6,127 nt of DNA from JAVZLQ01 sp049700035 (GTDB lineage: Archaea > Thermoproteota > Bathyarchaeia > Bathyarchaeales > Bathycorpusculaceae), in the NCBI GenBank assembly GCA_049700035.1, contig JBNAWC010000061.1, positions 1 to 6,127 of the forward strand, given 5' to 3'. The position numbers were made by a program, and so were the translations under genes. Below, in pieces: positions 1 to 5,273 of the stretch (position 1 is its first letter; every line of letters begins with the position of its first letter). A model generated the notes under the pieces. It was not told the origin of the DNA. It saw nothing but the letters and a program-made list of their open reading frames with translations, and ran no database searches.

Positions 1-14
1 TGAACCGGCGACCT

Positions 15-42
15 TTCCCCGAAACAGCGCTTGGCTGTTTCT
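15..42 (-). other. tRNA-Trp intron 2 (non-canonical position 43/44, 28 nt)
   Basis: Between the 3' anticodon strand CCCGT (47-43) and the variable loop AGGTC (14-10) lie 28 extra bases. They form a perfect 8-bp hairpin, GAAACAGC (41-34) with GCTGTTTC (28-21), closed by a 5-nt loop. The junctions match a bulge-helix-bulge. The 5' bulge G44-T43 | A42 and 3' bulge A16-A15 | A14 flank a central helix of CCC (47-45) with GGG (20-18) plus one A-G mismatch. Cutting after the second base of each bulge leaves exactly a normal variable loop. Introns outside 37/38 are established in Thermoproteota and related Archaea. The alternative, a long variable arm, is unlikely because tRNA-Trp has a short one. 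Confidence 0.8.
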
Positions 43-48
43 ACGGGT

Positions 49-116
49 TTCTCTCTGACCGCTCCAGAACTTCTTCATTCCGCTGGTGGCGGTCCGTAAA
101 CCCGTTTGGATGTGTT
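49..116 (-). other. tRNA-Trp intron 1 (canonical position 37/38, 68 nt)
   Basis: This is the standard archaeal intron site, one base 3' of the anticodon, where introns of archaeal tRNA-Trp are well known. The splice junctions fit the bulge-helix-bulge plan recognised by the archaeal tRNA endonuclease. The 5' bulge is A118-G117 | A116 and the 3' bulge is A50-A49 | A48. The short central helix is CTC (122-120) with GAG (53-51), plus a C-A mismatch, and the outer helix is the anticodon stem itself. Inside, GACCGC (94-89) pairs with GCGGTC (62-57) and CCAG (86-83) with CTGG (67-64), making an internal hairpin. Other strong pairings involve exon bases and are described under findings. The boundaries are inferred from the requirement for a normal tRNA; the inner helix next to the bulges is weak. 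Confidence 0.85.
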
Positions 117-186
117 CTGGAGCCCGTCGTCATGCCTTCCTAGACTACGGCCCCTACTTTTAAGCATTAAATTTAACTGGTGGGAT

Positions 187-196
187 AGGATATATG
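187..196 (-). promoter_or_regulatory. Possible TATA box for tRNA-Trp
   Basis: On the minus strand GCATATATCC lies centred about 38 nt before the mature tRNA 5' end. With archaeal TATA-to-start spacing of about 26 nt, this would give a leader of roughly 12 nt for RNase P to remove. A more AT-rich palindrome at 167-176 is closer, but it would place the start inside the tRNA. Weak evidence from position and composition only. Confidence 0.3.
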
Positions 197-225
197 CGTT
201 ATTCCTTTTCTGTTTGGAATAATGC
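196..225. repeat. 10-bp inverted repeat / hairpin in the divergent intergenic region
   Basis: GCGTTATTCC (196-205) and GGAATAATGC (216-225) are inverted copies with one G-T position, separated by a T-rich 10-nt spacer. As RNA on the plus strand this is a 10-bp stem with a 10-nt loop; as DNA it resembles a two-half-site operator. It lies between the tRNA-Trp promoter region and the gene at 301. It could be an operator, a 5' leader structure or chance. Confidence 0.5.
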
Positions 226-242
226 TTAATTGTTTTTGCTGT

Positions 243-260
243 GTTTAAAGTATTTATTTA
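243..260 (+). promoter_or_regulatory. Possible promoter for the gene at 301
   Basis: TTTAAAG (243-249) followed by TATTTATTTA (251-260) is the most TATA-like stretch upstream of the TTG at 301. A TATA box centred near 255 would start transcription near 281, giving a leader of about 20 nt. There is no clear BRE. Weak call. Confidence 0.3.
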
Positions 261-300
261 GTAGATTTATGTGTAGTATGTTGGTAGATGTGATTGAGGG

Positions 301-1401
301 TTGACTGAAAAGAAGAGTAGTGATGTCGGTTCGGGTGGAAGATTCGTTTTGTACAAGGATTTAGATGGAACTGCCTATGAAGTTGAATTGCCCTTGACTT
401 CACATGTTGACGCTGAGGAGCTTAGGGAAAGCTTAGGTTTGCCTTCGTATATTGATTTAAATTATTTTCCGATGAAAAGTGCTATGGTTGTGCTTTGGGC
501 TTCTGTGAACGCGCCTAGGCTTAATGAGTTGTACCCGAAAGTTTTTGAGAAGACTGTAAGCAAAAACCCTATTCCAGCATTGCTTTTTGGCGGTGCAGCC
601 GTGAAGATTCATTGCCCAAGCGCGAACTGTGGCGGATGCCTTGAAAGGCCTATTAAGGATACGGATTTTATAGTTCCCAAGAAGCAGGGAGTTGACTTTT
701 ACAAGCTTTTGTTGAGGATGGATGGAGCTTTCGGGACGCAGTACAAGTCTTTTGCCACAGCGAATGATAGGCGGTTTAATGCTTGGAGGCACGGCGAGAG
801 GTATAGGCTTACGACGATTAATGGGATAACAAGCGAGGGGCTTCCGACAATAACGGTTTTGGACATTTTCTGCGATGCCATAGATTTGAGGCATAGGGTT
901 GACGTTAGAGACTCATTTACGAGTTATAGGGAGAACTTGTACACCATAGGCTTGGAGAAACTCATAATTTCTAAGGCGCAGTTCATACTTGACATGCCGA
1001 AAGAGTGCACGGAAGAACTGAAAAAGTGCGGATGCGACTATAGGATTCTCCCATATCCATATTATGCAGAGGACAAAATCGTCGTTGGAATGGAGGAAAA
1101 GGACGTTAAGGACGTGTGCGCAATTTTTTTGGACCATGAAATTGGCGTTGGAGCCGAAAACATTAACGCGCAGAAGATGAGGAAGATATTGGAGAGGGAT
1201 AAGAAGCTCGCGTTGACTGTGACTTTGAACCTCAAGAACATTGTTGAAAAGCCTGACGTACTTAAAAAGTGGATATCGAAAGGCGAAATTTCGAAGGTAA
1301 CAGATAGGATAGAGCGCCTTCTCAAAGAGTTGCCAGTTATAGACAAAAAGTGGGATAAGCCTTGGTGGAACACTGCTGTGGAGACGCCAATAATAGAGTA
1401 G
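301..1401 (+). CDS. Nucleotidyltransferase-fold protein (AbiEii-like), Cys-rich
   Basis: A 366-residue protein. The N-terminal ~90 residues are not recognised. The core looks like a polymerase-beta-type nucleotidyltransferase of the AbiEii-like group. It has GG at 97-98 in a GGAAVKIHC segment, then an acidic pair in DTDFIV (D120, D122), a third Asp at D188 in VLDIF, and a helical part with LEK (218-220) and EKDVKD (266-271). Such enzymes transfer a nucleotide to RNA, protein or small molecules using two metal ions held by these Asp residues; the substrate here is unknown. Unusual is a cysteine cluster between GG and DTD, C105-x4-C110-x2-C113, suggesting a metal site. A stop at 295-297 makes TTG 301 the furthest possible start. 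GAGGG sits directly against it, too close for a Shine-Dalgarno, so a leaderless start or TTG at 349 (with GGTGGA at 334-339) are alternatives. It ends 1 nt from the stop of the opposing gene. The coding call is firm, the family moderate. Confidence 0.8.
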   Translation: MTEKKSSDVGSGGRFVLYKDLDGTAYEVELPLTSHVDAEELRESLGLPSYIDLNYFPMKSAMVVLWASVNAPRLNELYPKVFEKTVSKNPIPALLFGGAAVKIHCPSANCGGCLERPIKDTDFIVPKKQGVDFYKLLLRMDGAFGTQYKSFATANDRRFNAWRHGERYRLTTINGITSEGLPTITVLDIFCDAIDLRHRVDVRDSFTSYRENLYTIGLEKLIISKAQFILDMPKECTEELKKCGCDYRILPYPYYAEDKIVVGMEEKDVKDVCAIFLDHEIGVGAENINAQKMRKILERDKKLALTVTLNLKNIVEKPDVLKKWISKGEISKVTDRIERLLKELPVIDKKWDKPWWNTAVETPIIE

Positions 1402-1402
1402 C

Positions 1403-1418
1403 TTATTTTTCCTTCTTT
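1403..1418 (+). terminator. T-rich 3' end of the gene at 301
   Basis: The plus strand just after the TAG at 1399-1401 is T-rich (TTATTTTTCC, then TTCTTT), the usual form of archaeal intrinsic termination, with no hairpin. It lies inside the 3' end of the opposing gene, so the two transcription units overlap tail to tail. Confidence 0.4.
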
Positions 1419-2296
1419 ATCAGCCTCTTAATCATCGAATAGGTTTCCTTTCTTGATAGTCCAACTCTCGAAAGTGGCAAGTCGAATGTTCCATTTTTTG
1501 AATAAAGCCTCAAGCATGCTTCACGTTTAGGCGTAACGTATATGGTTACGTCTGAAAAGTCAGCCCATTTCCCTTCTTTGACGGTTTTTCCTTCCCAAAG
1601 TTTGAAGCCCATTGCATCCATAAAAAGCGTCATGTGATAACGTGTCTTGTAGAGGCGGTAGCCAACAACAAGCGAAATCATGATCGCGATTAGAAACGCG
1701 AGGGGGTGCATGGCTTGAAGGAAACCAAATAGTGATAAGAAAATTTGGAAAAGCACTATTAATAGTAGAGTTATAGTGAAACTTTTAAAATAGTTTGGCA
1801 TGTCGAAAGCTTCAAACTTTGCTTCGGTCAATTTTAATTGTTTTGCTAAGCCTTTTCCAAGGACATTTTCTGAAGTCACTGTTTCTTTTGATTTTAGGCT
1901 GTAGGCGGCTATGCCAACATTTTTGTCAGCGGTATCCGCTATGGCTTTTCTCGTGTCTTTTTGGAATGCTTGACTTTGAACAAGCCCTAGGAAAATCCAG
2001 TCTTCCGCGCCAAACTTGTTTTTACAAGTCAAAATTAGTTTACGGATAAGTTTAGGGTCAAAGTCTTGCTGCGTATAAAGCAAAAGGTGAATTTTGTATC
2101 TTGGTGTAACTAATGCAGAGAAAATTTTTGAGAGAAAGAAGCCTTTTTCTTGTAGGCTTCCAAGGGCGTATAGGGGAAAAATTACGTCGCCCACATGATA
2201 GTCCTTATGGATTTCGCTGAAGTTGGCTAGCCATCGTAGGTTTCCCCGCACTAGTTGCTCTTCAACTACGTCTATTACGAATTCAAGTTCAGACAA
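1403..2296 (-). CDS. Unrecognised two-helix membrane protein
   Basis: A 297-residue protein whose family I do not recognise. Residues 1-165 look soluble, of mixed helix and strand, with no signal peptide. Two adjacent hydrophobic segments follow (about 172-193 and 196-215), separated by only a few residues, so both ends should be on the same side, probably the cytoplasm. The C-terminal ~80 residues, starting with MDAMGFKLWEG (226-236) and ending in a basic helix, have an alternating-strand pattern resembling small bacterial PH-like domains that follow a membrane hairpin (weak inference). The start is TTG at 2296: a stop two codons upstream excludes an earlier one, and the ATG at 2300-2298 is out of frame and hits a stop at once. 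The ribosome site is weak (GGTG about 9 nt before). It is downstream of the permease with 59 nt between and converges on the nucleotidyltransferase gene. Confidence 0.75.
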   Translation of the reverse strand: MSELEFVIDVVEEQLVRGNLRWLANFSEIHKDYHVGDVIFPLYALGSLQEKGFFLSKIFSALVTPRYKIHLLLYTQQDFDPKLIRKLILTCKNKFGAEDWIFLGLVQSQAFQKDTRKAIADTADKNVGIAAYSLKSKETVTSENVLGKGLAKQLKLTEAKFEAFDMPNYFKSFTITLLLIVLFQIFLSLFGFLQAMHPLAFLIAIMISLVVGYRLYKTRYHMTLFMDAMGFKLWEGKTVKEGKWADFSDVTIYVTPKREACLRLYSKNGTFDLPLSRVGLSRKETYSMIKRLIKKEK

Positions 2297-2327
2297 GCAT
2301 TAAACACCATATGCGTAGTATTTTTGA

Positions 2328-2337
2328 ATAAATAAAA
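2328..2337 (-). promoter_or_regulatory. TATA-like box and T-rich permease terminator in one stretch
   Basis: On the minus strand, the 10-nt TTTTATTTAT lies centred about 36 nt before the TTG start of the two-helix protein gene, suitable as a TATA box with a leader of about 10 nt. The same T-rich run is about 20 nt past the permease stop and could terminate that gene's transcript. Which role dominates cannot be told from sequence. Confidence 0.4.
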
Positions 2338-2355
2338 AGGATGGAGATATTTAGG

Positions 2356-4176
2356 CTATTCTGGCGGTATGCTTATGTAAAGCGTACGCATGTCCACGCC
2401 TCTGGTTGTGTTGCGGTACATGTAGTAGACATACAGCAATATACCAACGATTATGCAACCAAAGAACCCGGCTGCACTAACCACTTCCCATGTTTCGGCA
2501 CCGGTTGTGAAAAGCGACCAAATCCATGAGGACTCTTTAATGAAGATGTATAGACAGAAGGCGCCTCCAAGTGTTGCTATAAAGCCTAGTCCAACAACAG
2601 CGCCTATCGAGTGCTTGACTGCTGCACGTTCGTAGATTTCCCTTCTTTCCAGTGGAAGGAGCATACATGAAACACAGAACAGCGTTAGGAAGAAGGCGTC
2701 AAATATGTCTGTGCCAACAACTCCAGCGAATGCTAAGTAGTCTGCGGCTCCTTTTGGAAAGTTTGCTTCAGCCATACAAGCTGGGATAGCGAAAACCGCG
2801 GTAATTATTATTGACCAAACTGGGGCGTGCCACCTCTCGCTGACGTAGGCGAATTTTTCAGGCATCATTCTGTCAAATGACATAGCGAAGAAAGTCCTAG
2901 AAGCAACAAGCAAGAATGGTGGAATGTCGTTAGCAACCCAGAGCACCCCACCCAAAGCGATTAGTATTGCAAGGATCCCTAAATTCATACCAATAGAAGT
3001 AATTGATGCTATACCAGTGCTCCAAGCACTCAGAAAGTTTAGCGGACGTGAAGGATCAATCCCTTTAAACTCGGTTCTCGTGCTGTTTTGCTGTATGTGC
3101 GTCCAGTTTCCTTCACCATACGTTTCGACGTCAGGAACAGCTCCCACATACTCATATGCTGCTGTCCAGTTTACAGGACCATAGCTTAGAAACGCGTATG
3201 CCTGGTAAAAGCTCCATTGATTCGGATAATCGGTTGTTGTGTCTGTGTAGACCCCCATCGCAGAGAACGCTGAAAGTGAGGAAGCCAGCAAGTAAACTAC
3301 CATTATTATTAATCCTGCAATTGCAACTACCTTGGGAAGCTTTTTGTTCGCTTCTTTAACTTCTCCAGCCACAAACGTAGTGGCGTACCAACCCATGTAA
3401 GCCCAGAATGCACCACCCAGCGCAACAGAGAAGGCACTGAAAAATCCAGTTTTGGCTTCCAACATTCCACTGTGAAGGGCTAAATCTGTTAGGCTTTTAG
3501 GCGAAATGTTCATTACGGCTTTTACTCCTTCTTCGACGGCTGTTGGATTTGCTATACCAGCAACCCACATTGCGAAGAAAATTATCGTGATTGCCGCGGG
3601 TATGTAAAAGAGCACTTCCATTAACCTACCATAAAGCTTGGTTCCAAGCAGCGCAATTATCGCAAATATCCACACAATAGCGAGTCCGCCCAAGAAAAGT
3701 TCAGCTGCACCGAACGAGATAGTTGTCGGCGCCAATGCAATGTTAAAGAATATCATTACTCCTTCGAATACTGCAACGCCAATTAATCCGTAGGAGAAGG
3801 CTTCGGCGAGGAACATTAACCAACCGGCAATATAGCCTATGGATGGGTGAATCACTCTTGAAATTGTTACGTAGCCGCCTCCTGAACGTGGCATGGCTGC
3901 AGTCACGTAGCCCGCAGCATAACCTGTAATTAACACGACTATACCGCATACAAGGAAGGCCCAGAACATTGCTGGCAAGCCAAGTGGCATCTCATTTGTT
4001 GGCATTGGCACAGGACCAGTGAATTGGAATGCTCTTTTTTGCCAGCCTAGTCCGACGACGTGGCTCATGATTATGATTATGCCAAGTGTGAAGCCTATTT
4101 CGCGTACCAGCCCAGTTGCTTCTCTGGCAAAAAGTCCTGGTTTACTTGAAGCCATTTTGTTATAACACCCGAACAT
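2356..4176 (-). CDS. APC-superfamily amino acid/polyamine permease
   Basis: A 606-residue integral membrane transporter, longer than the usual 430-500 residues. APC hallmarks are present in order: PRSGGGYVTISR (96-107) between helices 2 and 3, the cytosolic GEVKEANKKLPK (271-282) after helix 6, and SRTFFAMSFDRMMP (426-439) after helix 8, followed by the typical P near the next helix (APVWSI, 451-456). About 12-13 hydrophobic segments can be drawn. The first helix has MSHVVGLG where many APC proteins have a GxG turn, so its substrate cannot be guessed; secondary uptake or exchange of an amino acid or related compound is likely. The extra length is mostly a loop of about 75 residues (310-385) after helix 7, predicted extracytoplasmic, with three N-x-S/T sequons (N336, N357, N364). 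ATG 4176 fits a leaderless transcript from the TATA box at 4197-4204. An ATG at residue 8 (4155), with GGTG about 10 nt before it, is an alternative start. Confidence 0.92.
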   Translation of the reverse strand: MFGCYNKMASSKPGLFAREATGLVREIGFTLGIIIIMSHVVGLGWQKRAFQFTGPVPMPTNEMPLGLPAMFWAFLVCGIVVLITGYAAGYVTAAMPRSGGGYVTISRVIHPSIGYIAGWLMFLAEAFSYGLIGVAVFEGVMIFFNIALAPTTISFGAAELFLGGLAIVWIFAIIALLGTKLYGRLMEVLFYIPAAITIIFFAMWVAGIANPTAVEEGVKAVMNISPKSLTDLALHSGMLEAKTGFFSAFSVALGGAFWAYMGWYATTFVAGEVKEANKKLPKVVAIAGLIIMVVYLLASSLSAFSAMGVYTDTTTDYPNQWSFYQAYAFLSYGPVNWTAAYEYVGAVPDVETYGEGNWTHIQQNSTRTEFKGIDPSRPLNFLSAWSTGIASITSIGMNLGILAILIALGGVLWVANDIPPFLLVASRTFFAMSFDRMMPEKFAYVSERWHAPVWSIIITAVFAIPACMAEANFPKGAADYLAFAGVVGTDIFDAFFLTLFCVSCMLLPLERREIYERAAVKHSIGAVVGLGFIATLGGAFCLYIFIKESSWIWSLFTTGAETWEVVSAAGFFGCIIVGILLYVYYMYRNTTRGVDMRTLYISIPPE

Positions 4177-4196
4177 CTAGTTTTGGTTTAATTAGA

Positions 4197-4210
4197 ATTT
4201 AAAACTTTCC
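4197..4210 (-). promoter_or_regulatory. BRE + TATA promoter of the permease gene
   Basis: On the minus strand GGAAAG (4210-4205) followed directly by TTTTAAAT (4204-4197) is a good archaeal BRE/TATA pair. The TATA centre is about 25 nt before the A of ATG 4176, so transcription would begin at or next to the start codon. That implies a leaderless mRNA or a very short leader to the ATG at 4155. Confidence 0.6.
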
Positions 4211-4222
4211 ATAAACCCTAAA

Positions 4223-4230
4223 TTTAAATA
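4223..4230 (+). promoter_or_regulatory. TATA box of the phosphoesterase-nucleotidyltransferase operon
   Basis: TTTAAATA, preceded by CCTAAA as a possible BRE, is centred about 45 nt before ATG 4272. This predicts a start near 4252 and a leader of about 20 nt. It lies some 20 nt from the permease TATA box on the other strand, so the two promoters are back to back and their factors may compete for space. Confidence 0.55.
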
Positions 4231-4271
4231 GTGCAAATCCATGATTACACAGTGGAATAAAACGTAAAGGA

Positions 4272-5255
4272 ATGGTTCAGTTGGCGTTTCTATTCAAAAA
4301 GAAGAAAGAAACGGAAACGAGGATACTGTTCGCAACGGACATGCATGGCTCAGAAGGCGTGTGGAGAAAGTTCCTAAACGCCTCAGCAATGCTTAAAGTG
4401 GATGTTGCCATTTGTGGCGGAGACCTAACTGGAAAAATGATAGTTCCAGTTGTCAAACAAAAGGATGGAAAATATTCATACTACCACCTTAAAAGGACGC
4501 ACACTGTGGACGAAAGCGAAATAGAGAAAGCCTTGAAGGAGATAAGGGGTATAGGCTATTATCCATACATAACAAATGAAAGCGAGTACGAGGAAATGGT
4601 GAAAAGCCAAGCGAAGGTGGACGAAGTCTTCCACAAGGTTATGATTGAAACAATCAAGAACTGGCTTGACCTAATTCCACAGAAGGTTCCAAGCGAAACG
4701 AGAGTTATCGTCTGCCCTGGAAATGACGACAGACCAGCCGTGGATGAAATAGTCAACAGCCATAAGTATGTGCTGAACGGCGAGGGAAATGTTATACAAA
4801 TTGATGACGCGCATGAGATGATAAGCACTGGATGGGTGAACCCAAGTCCATGGAAAACAGCCCGTGAAGAAGAGGAGGAGAAGCTTGAAGCGCGCCTTGA
4901 AAAATATATTTCGCAACTTAAAAACCCAGAGAATGCCATATTCAATTTTCACGCTCCGCCATACCAGTCAAAGCTTGATGAAGCCCCACTTTTGGACAAA
5001 GACCTAAACCCAGTAATCCAAGGCGGAAGCGTAGTCATGGTTCCAGTAGGCTCAAAAGCTGTTAGAAAAATGATTGAAAAATACCAGCCTTTTCTTGGAC
5101 TTCATGGACACATACACGAGGCAGCTGGCTCAATGAAGATTGGAAGGACGTACTGCGTAAACCCTGGAAGCGAATACGCAGAAGGCATCTTAAGAGCCTT
5201 CCTAATAGAGTTCAAGGGCAACAAGATAACGAGGCTACAAAGGATAGAAGGCTAA
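4272..5255 (+). CDS. Calcineurin-like metallophosphoesterase
   Basis: A 327-residue cytosolic protein with the full set of metallophosphoesterase motifs: DMH (D23, H25), GGD (49-51), GNDD (150-153), a lone metal-binding His in NFHAPP (H227), and GHIH (279-282). These residues hold two metal ions that hydrolyse phosphomono- or diesters. The usual catalytic His of GNHD is Asp here (GNDD), as in some archaeal relatives in which this position is not His, so the proton donor or substrate may differ. An insertion of about 90 residues (58-145) between GGD and GNDD is rich in charged and Tyr residues, and 198-212 is a Glu/Lys-rich helix; both could shape specificity. The ATG at 4272 has AAAGG too close (1 nt), whereas TTG at 4281 would be 10 nt from it, so the true N-terminus may be three residues shorter. 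It is followed after 18 nt by a nucleotidyltransferase gene. Physiological substrate unknown. Confidence 0.9.
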   Translation: MVQLAFLFKKKKETETRILFATDMHGSEGVWRKFLNASAMLKVDVAICGGDLTGKMIVPVVKQKDGKYSYYHLKRTHTVDESEIEKALKEIRGIGYYPYITNESEYEEMVKSQAKVDEVFHKVMIETIKNWLDLIPQKVPSETRVIVCPGNDDRPAVDEIVNSHKYVLNGEGNVIQIDDAHEMISTGWVNPSPWKTAREEEEEKLEARLEKYISQLKNPENAIFNFHAPPYQSKLDEAPLLDKDLNPVIQGGSVVMVPVGSKAVRKMIEKYQPFLGLHGHIHEAAGSMKIGRTYCVNPGSEYAEGILRAFLIEFKGNKITRLQRIEG

Positions 5256-5260
5256 ACGCT

Positions 5261-5265
5261 GAGGG
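5261..5265 (+). promoter_or_regulatory. Shine-Dalgarno deciding the GTG start at 5274
   Basis: GAGGG ends 8 nt before GTG 5274 and 5 nt after the TAA of the preceding gene, the best ribosome site in the window. The nearer ATG at 5266 is in another frame that stops after about 20 codons. This supports GTG 5274 as the start. Confidence 0.65.
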
Positions 5266-5273
5266 ATGAAGCC

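Larger units (their letters stand above)
1..154 (-). tRNA. tRNA-Trp(CCA), two introns, 3' end cut off by window edge
   Basis: Read on the minus strand from 154, the exons give a clean tRNA-Trp: acceptor 5' strand GGGGCCG (154-148), TA at positions 8-9, D stem GTC/GAC (145-143 and 131-129), anticodon 5' strand ACGGG (127-123), and loop CT-CCA-G with the CCA anticodon at 120-118. After intron 1 come A38 (48) and the 3' anticodon strand CCCGT (47-43), which pairs perfectly with ACGGG. After intron 2 come the variable loop AGGTC (14-10), T stem GCCGG (9-5) and the T loop start TTCA (4-1). The remaining T loop, 3' T strand and 3' acceptor strand lie outside the window. The anticodon loop CTCCAGA is the normal tRNA-Trp loop. 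The product decodes UGG. Removing both introns is required to get a normal 5-nt variable loop and a closed anticodon stem. I am very sure of the identity and fairly sure of both intron boundaries. Confidence 0.93.
160..229. repeat. Perfect 10-bp inverted repeat with a 50-bp spacer
   Basis: TTAAGCATTA at 160-169 recurs in inverted orientation as TAATGCTTAA at 220-229. The left arm is 6-15 bases upstream of the tRNA 5' end, and the right arm overlaps the right arm of the smaller hairpin at 196-225. AT-rich arms in an AT-rich spacer reduce the significance, but ten matched bases are notable. Confidence 0.45.

Noticed and set aside
34..41. The hairpin after the anticodon stem as a long variable arm (tRNA-Leu/Ser type)
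   Set aside because: The anticodon is CCA with a typical tRNA-Trp loop, and the extra bases have bulge-helix-bulge junctions; removing 28 nt leaves a normal short variable loop.
167..176. Palindrome TTAAATTTAA as TATA box of the tRNA-Trp gene
   Set aside because: It is centred only about 18 nt before the mature tRNA 5' end, so normal spacing would start transcription inside the tRNA.
1..300. tRNA-adjacent attachment site or integrated element
   Set aside because: The tRNA 3' end, where integrases usually act, is off the left edge, and no integrase or repeated tRNA fragment is present in the window.
457..1373. Minus-strand open frames opposite the first nucleotidyltransferase
   Set aside because: They overlap the conserved GG/DTD core on the other strand and have improbable, low-information protein sequences.
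2924..3359. Plus-strand open frames opposite the permease
   Set aside because: They are antisense to clearly conserved transporter sequence and show no motifs or ribosome sites of their own.
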